Origin: an uncultured Acidobacteriota bacterium
Lineage (GTDB): Bacteria; Acidobacteriota; Vicinamibacteria; Vicinamibacterales; CAVVIG01
DNA length: 59,713 nt
Assembly (NCBI GenBank): GCA_902825985.1
Contig: CADEDC010000016.1
Coordinates: 24,699 to 84,411, forward strand
Direction of reading: 5' to 3'
The number at the start of each line of letters is the position of its first letter. Within the stretch, counting starts at the first letter, position 1. The notes under the pieces are model-generated. The model was not told the DNA's origin. It searched no databases and saw only the letters and a list, made by a program, of their open reading frames with translations. A program made the translations under genes and the position numbers. This document shows, piece after piece, positions 51,841 through 59,713 of this stretch.

Positions 51841-53625
51841 CTAGTCCGGCAGGCTGAACGCGATGACGGCATCGCCGCCCTGCGGGTCGAGCGCGCCATG
51901 GCCGCCGCACGACACGGCGATGAACTGGCGCCCGGCAACCTGATAGGTCATCGGTGCGGAATTGCAGCCGGCGCCGGTCCGGAAGCTCCACACGCGATCG
52001 CCGGTCCGCGCGTCGTAGGCATCGAACCAGCCTGTCGTGCGGCCGGCGAACACCAGTCCGCCGGCCGTGGCGAGCACGCCGCCGGCGAGCGGTTGATCGG
52101 TGCGCTGCGTCCACATCACCTTGCCGGTGGCCGGATCGACCGCCGCCACGTTGCCGAAGCGCTCGCCGCTGCGCGGTTGATCGCGCGGCAGGAAGTAGCC
52201 GGGAATCGACTGGTTCACCGAATACAGGAAGCCGGTGTCGGCGCTGTAGGCGCCCGGCGACCAGATCGTGCCGGCCACGCCGCCCTTGAACAGGTTCGAG
52301 CCTGCCGGTCCGCCGACCGTTCCGTCGACCGGCATGTAGTTGTCCGATCGGGTCAGCAGGGCGCCGGTGGCACGGTCCCACACATACAGGTTGGCCATGC
52401 CGGTGAACTTCCCGACGGCCTCGACCGTCCTGCCCTCCCGGGTCAGTTCGAACAGGATCGGCGGAGTGGGTCCGGACGCGCCCCAGATGTCATGCGGCAG
52501 GAACTGATAGCACCAGGCCGCCTGGCCATCGGCGATCCGGATCGCGCAGACGGAATTGGTCCACCGCATGTCGCCGGGGTGTGGCTCCGATGGCGGCGGA
52601 AAGGCCGTCGGGTCAGGCCCCCCCGTCGACACATACACGAGCCCGCGCGCGGCGTCGACGGTCGGCGTCATCGGCGCACTGGCGCCGCCGGTCTTCCAGC
52701 CATCCGCCAGCCGCGCCTGGTTCTTCTTCTCGTTGGCGATATCGCGGCCGAGGTGGATCTCCGGGCGGCCCGGCAGCGTCTCCACCCAGTCGCCCCACCA
52801 GCCGCCCTCCTCGGGCGACGGGATGGCGTACCACGTCCACAACAGCGTTCCGGTGTCCGCGTCGTAGGCCTGCACGGCGCCGCGATCGACGAACGAGATC
52901 CCTTGAATCAGCGTACCGCCGACCACCACCGGCGCTCCGGTCAGCCGCGGCGACGGCGTCTTCGTCTCGAAGACCGTCTTCCCCGTCGACCGCTCGAGGG
53001 CCAGGATGCTGCCGTTCAGCGTCCCGACGTATACGCGATTACCGTACAGCGCGACGCCGCGATTGGGGCCGAAATGGCTCGGCAGGTGGAGGTCCTCAGT
53101 GGCGGCGGTACCGCTCGCCTGTTCCTTGATGGACACCTGCCAGGTGACCTCACCCGTCGTCGAATCGAGCCGGATCACCCGCTGCACGCCGCCCTCGGCC
53201 GGCGTCACGACATACATCTCGCGGCCGAGGACCAGCGGCGTGTTCTCGAACGAGCCGACCACGCCGGTCTGCGCGATCCAGGCGGGCCGCAGCCGCGCCA
53301 CGGTGTCACGATTGATCTGCGCCAGCGGCGAATAGCGGGTCTGCCCCCAGTCACCGCCATAGGTCGGCCAGGTGTCGGTCCTGGCGCGGTGACCGTCGCG
53401 TAACAGTTCGTCAGTCACTGCTCCGACTGGCGGCGCGGGCGCGGCACTCGACGACGCCATGGGCGCCGCGGTCGACATCCCGGCGGCCGGGTCGGCCGTC
53501 GTCGGCGCGCCGCCATCGCCGCATGCGATCGACGCCGCGATGAGCAGCGCCGCGGCGAGCGACGGCGACGCCAGGCGAGCGGCAGCCTGGCCAGGGGAAG
53601 AGGTCGCGACCGGCACACGTATCAC
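51841..53625 (-). CDS. PQQ-dependent (quinoprotein) alcohol/sugar dehydrogenase-like beta-propeller protein
   Basis: 594 residues. N-terminal hydrophobic segment LAAALLIAASIACGDGG, a signal peptide or imperfect lipobox at Cys. The eight-bladed quinoprotein propeller is recognisable from WPTYGGDWGQTRYSPLAQINRDTVARLRPAW, the W-motif repeats (TTGEVTWQV, DTGTLLWTWY, ATGKVMWTQ, RTGDRVWSF) and AYDARTGDRVW. There is no CxxCH, so no heme. The usual W-D-x-D near HD in the active site reads PHDIWGASGP here, so the family Asp may be replaced. Periplasmic. It lies 16 bases after a PqqU-like TonB receptor gene. No PQQ biosynthesis gene is seen in the window. Confidence 0.9.
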   Translation of the reverse strand: MIRVPVATSSPGQAAARLASPSLAAALLIAASIACGDGGAPTTADPAAGMSTAAPMASSSAAPAPPVGAVTDELLRDGHRARTDTWPTYGGDWGQTRYSPLAQINRDTVARLRPAWIAQTGVVGSFENTPLVLGREMYVVTPAEGGVQRVIRLDSTTGEVTWQVSIKEQASGTAATEDLHLPSHFGPNRGVALYGNRVYVGTLNGSILALERSTGKTVFETKTPSPRLTGAPVVVGGTLIQGISFVDRGAVQAYDADTGTLLWTWYAIPSPEEGGWWGDWVETLPGRPEIHLGRDIANEKKNQARLADGWKTGGASAPMTPTVDAARGLVYVSTGGPDPTAFPPPSEPHPGDMRWTNSVCAIRIADGQAAWCYQFLPHDIWGASGPTPPILFELTREGRTVEAVGKFTGMANLYVWDRATGALLTRSDNYMPVDGTVGGPAGSNLFKGGVAGTIWSPGAYSADTGFLYSVNQSIPGYFLPRDQPRSGERFGNVAAVDPATGKVMWTQRTDQPLAGGVLATAGGLVFAGRTTGWFDAYDARTGDRVWSFRTGAGCNSAPMTYQVAGRQFIAVSCGGHGALDPQGGDAVIAFSLPD

Positions 53626-53641
53626 ATGGACTCCAGTACGC

Positions 53642-55981
53642 CTAGAACAGCCCGCCGCCGATCGTCAGTCCGACCGCGAACTCGCGCCCCGGCGACGGCT
53701 CGAAGTAGCGATCGGCCAGCGAGTTGACGATGGCCGACGAGTTGTAGCGTTCGTTGAAGACGTTGTCGATCGAGAAGAATGGCCGCACCCGCACCTGCTT
53801 CCAGGTCCGGTCGACGCCCCACCGGAGGTCGACGACACGGTAGGCCCAGTTGGCAATGGTGTTCGCGCTGTTCACGGGATAGGCGTCGATGAACCGGACC
53901 TGCGCCGACGAGAAAAGGCCGAACGCCGCATCGTAGGTGGCGCCGGCGACAACCTGATGGGGCGGCGCCCCCGGCTCGGTCTTGCCGGTGAAGTCGCCCT
54001 CAGGGGCCACGAAGTCGGCGAAGCTGAAATCCTGGAGGGTGTACGCGAACCGCCCCTTCAGCCGGGTCGTCGGCGTCCACTCGAGCAGCACCTCGAGGCC
54101 GTTGCGCGTCACCCGTCCGGCGTTGCGGAAGTACGCCTGCTCATCAGCCCGCTGGAAACGGACCAGTGCGTCGGTCAGCCGCGATCGATACCCTGCCACC
54201 TCGAAGCGGAGTCGGGAAGCCGGAATCGCCCCTCGCGCGCCGACTTCGATGCTACGCAGGTTCTCCGGTCCGAGTTCGTTGTTGAATCCACCTTCGTTCG
54301 TGGCGCGATTCGACAGCTCGACCGTCGTCGGCGTCTGGTACGCCGTCGCAGCATTCGCGTAGAGATTCAGCCACGATGTCGGCGTGAAGGTGACGCCAGC
54401 CATCGGACTCACCGCAGACAGCGTCCGGCTGCCTGACTGATCCCCGTTGCTGAGGAATCGATCGGTCGCCGTGAAGTCGTAGTGATCGTAGCGGGCGCCG
54501 CCGCTCAGGTGCCAACGCTCGCTCAGGCGTGCGCCGAGCAGCACGAACGGGCTGAGCGAGAGCACCTCCTCGCGCTGCGCCAGCCGCTGGGCGCCGACCC
54601 GTGTGAATCGCCCGCCCGTCGGCACGCCGTCGTTGCCGTACTCGGCGCGATCGTCGTCCTGCGACGACACGTCGAACCCGGTCGTCCAGGTCACCGGTAT
54701 CCGGCCTGCCGTGGAGGTGCCGGCGTACTCGGATCGGAGGCCCGTCGCCCGTCGGTTCACCGTGACGACGGCCGCCGGAATCGGATTCCAGACGTCGCGG
54801 CCAAGCGTCCAGACGGTGGCCCGCACCGTGTGGCCGGGGCTCAGCTCGTGCTGCACGGTGACGCCGCCCTGCTGCTGCGTGGTGGCCTCGCCCCAGCCCT
54901 GCGTGAACGCCTGCGGGCGAACGCTCGTCGGATTGCTCCGCGCATCGGCCAGCGTGATCGTGCTGGCGCTCTCCCCGAACGGCAGGTCGTACAGATTGAA
55001 CACGGCACGGACGTCCGTGCGGCTCGAGATCGCGGCGCGGACGACGACGTTGGCGCGGCGGACGTCGGCACGACTGTGCTGCCGAAAACCGTCGCTCTCC
55101 ATGCGGCTCGCGTTCACGAGGTAGCTGACGCGGCCGGCGCCGCCGCTCGCCTTGAACTGCTGCTGGCGGTAGCCGTAGCTGCCGAACTGCACGTCGGGCT
55201 GTACCATCAGGTGGCCGGACCCGGGGAATTCGGACTGCAGGTTGATGACCCCGCCGGCCGAGTTGCCGTACAGCACCGAACTGGGGCCGCGCAGCACCTC
55301 GACGCGGCCGAGCGACCCGAGGTCGATGTTGGTCGGCTCCGTCGTCCCATCCGCCATCGTCATCGGCACGCCGTCCTGGAGGATCTGCACGCCGCGCATG
55401 CCGAAGCGCGACAGCGGCGCGCGGATGGCGAAGCGAACACCGCCCGACAGGCTGAAGTTGCGGCGGTTCTCGACGAACATCCCGGGCAGTCCCATGAACG
55501 CCTCGGCCGGGGAGGCGCGGCGCTGAAACGACTGGATCGTGTCGCCCTGGATGACCGAGACCGCGTTGGGAACGCGCGATGGATCCTCGACCGTGCGGGT
55601 GACGGTGACCGTTTCGGTGAACGGCGACAGGTCCAGCCTGATGTCGCGCAGTTCGGCGCCACCCGCCGCGACCGTGACCGTCGAGCGGTGCGTGCCGAAG
55701 CCGGACAGCGACGCCTCGATCGCGTACTCGCCCGGCGGCAGCGACACGGTGTAGGTGCCGACGTCACTCGACACGACGGTCCGCGTCGGACCGGCCGACG
55801 TCGGTGCGATGGTGACGGTGACGCCGGGCAACACGCTGTCGTTGACGTCGCGAATCGTTCCGGACAGCCTGGCGGACGTCGACTGCGCACGCAGCAATGG
55901 CGGCGCCGCGACCGTCCAGACTGTCAGCGTGACGATAACTGCCAGGAACGGGAATCGGCGAGCGCGGCGATGCTGTCGCAT
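53642..55981 (-). CDS. TonB-dependent receptor, PqqU/YncD-like, with N-terminal regulatory domain
   Basis: 779 residues. Signal peptide FLAVIVTLTVWTVAAPPLLRAQ, a carboxypeptidase-regulatory-like domain (residues about 35-115), a plug and a barrel. The plug block RFGMRGVQILQDGVPMTMADG...NIDLGSLGRVEVLRGPSSVLYGNSAGGVINLQ and the end RYFEPSPGREFAVGL strongly recall, from memory, the E. coli PQQ receptor PqqU (YncD). Located directly upstream of a quinoprotein gene (16-base gap), so PQQ uptake is the working hypothesis. A ferric-siderophore or other ligand cannot be excluded. Confidence 0.9.
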   Translation of the reverse strand: MRQHRRARRFPFLAVIVTLTVWTVAAPPLLRAQSTSARLSGTIRDVNDSVLPGVTVTIAPTSAGPTRTVVSSDVGTYTVSLPPGEYAIEASLSGFGTHRSTVTVAAGGAELRDIRLDLSPFTETVTVTRTVEDPSRVPNAVSVIQGDTIQSFQRRASPAEAFMGLPGMFVENRRNFSLSGGVRFAIRAPLSRFGMRGVQILQDGVPMTMADGTTEPTNIDLGSLGRVEVLRGPSSVLYGNSAGGVINLQSEFPGSGHLMVQPDVQFGSYGYRQQQFKASGGAGRVSYLVNASRMESDGFRQHSRADVRRANVVVRAAISSRTDVRAVFNLYDLPFGESASTITLADARSNPTSVRPQAFTQGWGEATTQQQGGVTVQHELSPGHTVRATVWTLGRDVWNPIPAAVVTVNRRATGLRSEYAGTSTAGRIPVTWTTGFDVSSQDDDRAEYGNDGVPTGGRFTRVGAQRLAQREEVLSLSPFVLLGARLSERWHLSGGARYDHYDFTATDRFLSNGDQSGSRTLSAVSPMAGVTFTPTSWLNLYANAATAYQTPTTVELSNRATNEGGFNNELGPENLRSIEVGARGAIPASRLRFEVAGYRSRLTDALVRFQRADEQAYFRNAGRVTRNGLEVLLEWTPTTRLKGRFAYTLQDFSFADFVAPEGDFTGKTEPGAPPHQVVAGATYDAAFGLFSSAQVRFIDAYPVNSANTIANWAYRVVDLRWGVDRTWKQVRVRPFFSIDNVFNERYNSSAIVNSLADRYFEPSPGREFAVGLTIGGGLF

Positions 55982-56036
55982 GGCGCGACATGTTACCTGC
56001 TCTGACTGGAGGGCGCCACGCCCGCGCCGACGGTGC

Positions 56037-58394
56037 CTACAGCGAGACCTGCAGCGCCATACGGAATGATCGCGGGATGGCGGCGTGAAAGTGGATGTCC
56101 TGCACCGGCGCCGGCTCGTCCCTGAGGCGCGACTCGAAGAAATAGTCGATGTCAGACACCCTTGCGTCGAGCACGTTGAAGCCGGTCAGGTTCAGTCGGA
56201 TCCGGTTGCTGAACTTGTAGCCCACCTCGATGTTGAGCACCGATGTGGACCTGGAACGGACGCTGTTGTCTTCCACCAGGGAGCGCGGACCGAAGTGCCG
56301 CAGCCGGAGGCTGCCGAACCCGCCGGCGTTCACGCCGGCCGGCGGATTCACCGCGATGCCGGCTGCGATCACCCGATTGAGCGCGCCCGGCACGTAGTCC
56401 TCTCCGACGGGGACGTCGACGTAGCGGGCCCGCGAGAGCGACAGGTCGACGTCGATGGTCGTCCAGGCGTTCGGGTACGAGTAGTTGGTGATCTCGACAC
56501 CGCGCCGCTGGCTCGCCGGTCCGGCCTCGGTGCTGCCGGAATCACCGACGTAGACGAGTTCGGAGTCGAAGCCGAGATACCAGAACGTCGCCGTCGTCTG
56601 CATGCGGCGAACCGCAACCGTTCGTACGCCGACTTCGGCGCCCTTGGCACGGGCGAATGCCGGCGAGGCCTGGGCGGCCTCGCCGGTGAGCGGATCGACC
56701 CGTGCGAGGATGCCGAGCCCCGAGTTGGAGTGGAACCCGAAGCCCCAGTTGGCGTACGCCTCCGTCCCCTTCCAGGGGCCGAACGCCGCGGACACCTTCG
56801 GGCTCGCGATGGCGGCGGTCGTCCGTCCCGAGTTCAGCGGATCGTTCGACATGACGTTCCAGTGATACAGGTCGCCGCGCAGTCCGAGCGTCGTGCGCAC
56901 CGTGCGGCTCCACTCCACTTCGGACTGCCCGAACACACTCGTCGACGCCTGGTTCACCTCGTCGGCCCGGGTGGTCGACAGCCGCACCGTCTCGCGCGTG
57001 CGGTACAGGCCGAGTGGACCGCCGACGACATCACTCCGGAGGTCGGCGCCGAACGCGTTCTCGGTCGGCTTGCCGCCGATCTTCAGCATCTTGCGATGCG
57101 TCAGCTTCGCACCGGAGGTCCAGCGCCGTTCGTACTGCTCGAACTGATCGCCGTTCACCGGATCGTTCAGGAAGTAGGTGAAGTTGTGGAACAGCTGGAC
57201 GCCATAGCGCTGGACGTACGCGGTCAAGCGCGTCGAGTCGTTCGCCCTGGATTGCTGCCAGTCGAACGCACCGCTGTAGCGGAACGTCTCACCGCCATCC
57301 GTCTCTTCGATGAAGCCGAAACGGTCGATGGTGCCGGCATCGACGGCGCGCCGCGGGATCTGATCGGTCGCATGCCAGTGGTTCGAGAACCCCATGAAGG
57401 TGGCCGAGAAGCCGCTGCGCGCGTCCCCCTGGCTGTAGCGGAGCACGGCGTTGTACTTGTCCTTGTTGTTCGGACTGAGCCATGGACCGTTGTCCCGCTC
57501 CCATTCGAACGCGCTCAGCAGGTGCCCGGCGCCGACGGTCGGCGAGACCGCCGCGAGCACGCGCTCGTAGTCGAACGACCCGCCGGTGACCGTGAGGATC
57601 GGCCGATCGAGGCTGTTGAAGTAGTTGATGTTCGCCGAACCGGCTGACGAGAAATCGCCGCCTTCCGCGTAGTACGGCCCCTTGCGGAACTGCACGCCGC
57701 TGACGAGTTCGGGAATCAGGAAATTGGAGTCGGCATAGCCCTGCGCGTGCGCGTGCGTCGGCATGTTGACCGGAACGCCGGCAATGGTCTGGGCGAAGTC
57801 GAATCCATGATCGAGGTTGAAGCCGCGCAGGTAGTACTGGTTGGCCTTGCCTTCGCCGCTGTGCTGACTGATGACCATGCCCGGCACGGTTTCGAGCACC
57901 TCGCTGGCACGGTTCAGCGGACGGACGGCCAGCTGCGCCGCGGTAATCGCGCCCTCGCTGCCGGCGCCGGCGATCCCCACCAGGTTCTCCGCCGGATTCT
58001 CGATTTCGGCCAGATTCCGGAAGGTGCGCGGCGCCGTGATGACAATGTCGGCGCTTGCCGCGACGAACAGCGTCCCGTCGACGGTGACCGTGCCGCCCGC
58101 CGCCACCATGACGGTCTTGCGGACGGTGCTGAAGTTGATCAGGCGGAAGGTGACTTCGGCCGCACCGGCGGGTACGGCGTCGAACTGATAGCGTCCGGTC
58201 GCGTCGGTGACCGTTTCCCGGTCCGTCGGCGTTCCGGCAGGCCTGATCGACACGCTGGCACCAGGCAGGACGCCGCCGGTCTCGTCCAGGATGCGGCCGG
58301 TCACGGTTCCGGGTTGCTGCGCCCAGGCCAGCGCCGGCGCGGTGACAATCAGCATCGCCGACAGGACTACGAGGATTCGACGCATCCTCTTCAT
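56037..58394 (-). CDS. TonB-dependent receptor with N-terminal carboxypeptidase-regulatory domain
   Basis: 785 residues. Signal peptide ILVVLSAMLIVTAPALAWAQ, a regulatory-like domain (GTVTGRILDETGGVLPGASVSI, residues about 28-115), then plug NQYYLRGFNLDHGFDFAQTIAGVPVNMPTHAHAQGYADSNFLIPELVSGVQFRKGPYYAEGGDFSSAG and a barrel ending FRMALQVSL. The plug is rich in His (HAHAQGY, NHWHATD), which may hint at a metal or metal-complex ligand. It is followed on the same strand by the PqqU-like gene after 55 bases, so the receptors and the quinoprotein may form one operon. The ligand is unknown. Confidence 0.9.
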   Translation of the reverse strand: MKRMRRILVVLSAMLIVTAPALAWAQQPGTVTGRILDETGGVLPGASVSIRPAGTPTDRETVTDATGRYQFDAVPAGAAEVTFRLINFSTVRKTVMVAAGGTVTVDGTLFVAASADIVITAPRTFRNLAEIENPAENLVGIAGAGSEGAITAAQLAVRPLNRASEVLETVPGMVISQHSGEGKANQYYLRGFNLDHGFDFAQTIAGVPVNMPTHAHAQGYADSNFLIPELVSGVQFRKGPYYAEGGDFSSAGSANINYFNSLDRPILTVTGGSFDYERVLAAVSPTVGAGHLLSAFEWERDNGPWLSPNNKDKYNAVLRYSQGDARSGFSATFMGFSNHWHATDQIPRRAVDAGTIDRFGFIEETDGGETFRYSGAFDWQQSRANDSTRLTAYVQRYGVQLFHNFTYFLNDPVNGDQFEQYERRWTSGAKLTHRKMLKIGGKPTENAFGADLRSDVVGGPLGLYRTRETVRLSTTRADEVNQASTSVFGQSEVEWSRTVRTTLGLRGDLYHWNVMSNDPLNSGRTTAAIASPKVSAAFGPWKGTEAYANWGFGFHSNSGLGILARVDPLTGEAAQASPAFARAKGAEVGVRTVAVRRMQTTATFWYLGFDSELVYVGDSGSTEAGPASQRRGVEITNYSYPNAWTTIDVDLSLSRARYVDVPVGEDYVPGALNRVIAAGIAVNPPAGVNAGGFGSLRLRHFGPRSLVEDNSVRSRSTSVLNIEVGYKFSNRIRLNLTGFNVLDARVSDIDYFFESRLRDEPAPVQDIHFHAAIPRSFRMALQVSL

Positions 58395-58428
58395 ACTAGC
58401 GAGCCTGGCCCAAGAAGGCGTCTGAAGA

Positions 58429-58452
58429 GTTCCTGACGCATTCGTCAGGAAC
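58429..58452. terminator. strong hairpin between aminotransferase and TonB receptor genes
   Basis: Perfect 10-base stem GTTCCTGACG / CGTCAGGAAC with loop CATT. It is 28 bases beyond the aminotransferase stop (58481, minus strand) and is followed by TCTTC on that strand. It probably ends aminotransferase transcription, though it could also be an operator of the receptor gene. Confidence 0.55.
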
Positions 58453-58480
58453 CGGCATCCGGCGAGGGTGCCTGCACCCG

Positions 58481-59650
58481 CTACCGCGACGCCAGCAGTT
58501 CCAGCGCCGCCTGAACACCGCCGCGGCGGAACGGGACGCCGGCGACAGCCAGCGACATCTCGACGCCGCTCAGCGTGCCGGCCAGCATCAGATCGTTGAA
58601 GTCACCGAGGTGGCCGATGCGGAACGCCTTCCCTTTCAGGCGGCCGAGGCCGGCGCCGAGCGACATGTTGTATCGCTCGCTCGCGACCGTGCGGAAGGCG
58701 TCGGCGTCGTGTCCGTCTGGCATCGTCACGCCGGTGAGCACCGGGCTGTATTCGTCCTCCCGGCGGCAGACGATGTCCAGCCCCCACGCCCGCACCGCGG
58801 CGCGGGTCGCCGCCGCGTGGCGACGATGCCGGGCGAAGACCTGCTCGAGCCCTTCCTCGTGCAGGATCTGGATGGCCTCACGCAGGCCGTAGAGCAGGTT
58901 CGTCGCTGGCGTGTACGGGAAGAACCCGGCGGCGTTCATCGTCAGCATCGGTCCCCAGGCCCAGTACGACTTCGGCAGCTGCGATGTCTGTGATGCGTTG
59001 ATCGCCTTGTCGCTGATCGCGTTGAAGCTGAGGCCGGGCGGCAGCATCAACCCCTTCTGCGATCCGGTGAGGGTGACGTCGATCCCCCAATCGTCGTGCC
59101 GCAGATCGACCGATGCGAGCGACGACACCGCGTCCACCAGCAGCAGTGCTGGATGGCCGGCCGCGTCAATCGCCTTGCGGATTTCGGGAATCCGGCTGGT
59201 GACGCCGGTGGACGTCTCGTTGTGAACCACCATGACGGCGCGAATCGTCCGTTCGCTGTCGGCGCGCAGCACGCCCTCGACCAGCTCGGGGTCGACGCCC
59301 TGCCGCCAGTCGGTATTGACGACCTCGACGTCCAATCCGAGACGTTTTGCCAGCTCGGCCCACAGGCGGGCGAACTCGCCGGTCTCGAACGTCAGGACGC
59401 GATCGCCGGGCGACAGCGTATTGACGAGCGCAGCTTCCCAGGCACCGGTCCCGGAGGCCGGGAAGATGACCACCGGCCCGCGCGTCTTGAAGATCGTCTT
59501 GATGCCGGCCAGCACATCGTAGGCCAGCGCGGCGAAGTCAGCGCTGCGGTGATCCATCGTCGGCTGCGCAATGGCGCGCAGCACGCGATCGGGCACATTG
59601 GTCGGACCGGGGATCTGGAGGAAGTGACGTCCGGGGCGGTGCATGCGCAA
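58481..59650 (-). CDS. class V aminotransferase (alanine/serine-glyoxylate aminotransferase-like)
   Basis: 389 residues. PLP enzyme with N-terminal IPGPTNVPDRVLRAIAQPTMDHRS, typical of glyoxylate aminotransferases, substrate-binding FPASGTGAWEAAL, VDAVSSLASVD (Asp contacting the PLP nitrogen) and the Schiff-base lysine in TGSQKGLMLPPGLSF. RIGHLGDFND near the end is also conserved. It converts glyoxylate to glycine using serine or alanine, in C1/serine metabolism. ATG 59650 or 59644 are both possible starts. The upstream region begins a G-rich tandem repeat that runs off the window. Confidence 0.92.
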   Translation of the reverse strand: MRMHRPGRHFLQIPGPTNVPDRVLRAIAQPTMDHRSADFAALAYDVLAGIKTIFKTRGPVVIFPASGTGAWEAALVNTLSPGDRVLTFETGEFARLWAELAKRLGLDVEVVNTDWRQGVDPELVEGVLRADSERTIRAVMVVHNETSTGVTSRIPEIRKAIDAAGHPALLLVDAVSSLASVDLRHDDWGIDVTLTGSQKGLMLPPGLSFNAISDKAINASQTSQLPKSYWAWGPMLTMNAAGFFPYTPATNLLYGLREAIQILHEEGLEQVFARHRRHAAATRAAVRAWGLDIVCRREDEYSPVLTGVTMPDGHDADAFRTVASERYNMSLGAGLGRLKGKAFRIGHLGDFNDLMLAGTLSGVEMSLAVAGVPFRRGGVQAALELLASR

Positions 59651-59664
59651 TGCTATCTCAGGGC

Positions 59665-59713
59665 GGGTAGGCCGGGTAGGCCGGGTAGGCCGGGTGGGCC
59701 GGGTGGGCCGGGT
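59665..59713. repeat. 9-base G-rich tandem repeat running to the window edge
   Basis: Five full copies and one partial copy of GGGTAGGCC (first three) or GGGTGGGCC (last two), period nine. The array starts 15 bases upstream of the aminotransferase start and continues beyond the window, so its true length is unknown. Confidence 0.85.

Overview
The window is GC-rich and gene-dense, with many 1-4 base stop/start overlaps and long antisense open frames that are shadows of real genes. Its gene content suggests a soil- or sediment-type Acidobacteriota, perhaps a Vicinamibacteria-like lineage. That content includes an Oar-like TonB receptor with a carboxypeptidase-regulatory domain, two more TonB receptors, DUF3179, HAF-repeat and CSLREA-type exported proteins, a quinoprotein dehydrogenase and MauG-like peroxidase. 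The taxonomic call is inference from gene families only. No rRNA, tRNA, CRISPR array, insertion sequence or phage gene was recognised.

Layout. 1-4.06 kb: end of a DUF885 protein, an ACT-containing 2-hydroxyacid dehydrogenase, a small four-helix membrane protein and a DUF3179 protein. 4.05-10.8 kb (minus): a STAS protein plus ECF sigma factor pair, and upstream of it an operon of NDH-2-like dehydrogenase, glycogen debranching enzyme and a sigma-54 enhancer-binding protein. 10.9-16.8 kb (plus): aquaporin-like / GMC oxidoreductase / VOC operon, then a DM13 protein and a two-domain acyltransferase. 16.8-21 kb (minus): a PaoABC-like periplasmic molybdenum hydroxylase with a small unknown gene. 21.2-23.5 kb: stand-alone RibD-type deaminase and gamma-glutamyltransferase. 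23.7-29.2 kb (minus): DoxX / DinB / TANGO2 / DedA-ATP-grasp operon and a di-heme peroxidase. 29.3-34.5 kb (plus): GH63 glucosidase, glucose dehydrogenase, zinc anti-sigma factor and LtrA. 34.6-47.5 kb: Oar-like receptor, ClpX-type zinc-finger protein, M20 peptidase, HAF/FG-GAP protein, desaturase and two tandem CSLREA/FG-GAP proteins. 47.9-59.7 kb: cyclase, CaiB-type transferase and a crotonase-fold protein, then a quinoprotein dehydrogenase behind two TonB receptors, a class V aminotransferase and a G-rich tandem repeat at the edge.

Main result. Six transcription units between 5 and 34 kb carry the same promoter-like box, GTAAC-N16/17-CATCCAA or CATCGAA (one copy has GAAAC), just upstream of their first genes. 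It looks like an ECF sigma promoter. In four units the ATG lies only 6-10 bases after the -10 part and has no Shine-Dalgarno sequence, which suggests leaderless mRNA. The only ECF sigma gene in the window (4047-4727) sits behind a canonical sigma-54 promoter (TGGCAC-N5-TTGC) with a repeated dyad further upstream. The matching sigma-54 activator is encoded in one of the ECF-box operons, and a zinc anti-sigma factor in another. This reads as a self-reinforcing RpoN-to-ECF switch with built-in feedback. It would control glycogen and glucose use, redox, membrane and lipid functions. The wiring is inference from sequence; the boxes themselves are visible.

A second point of interest is the 51.8-56 kb pair. 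A TonB receptor whose plug and C-terminus resemble the PQQ receptor PqqU/YncD lies directly upstream of a PQQ-type dehydrogenase, which suggests scavenging of the cofactor from outside.
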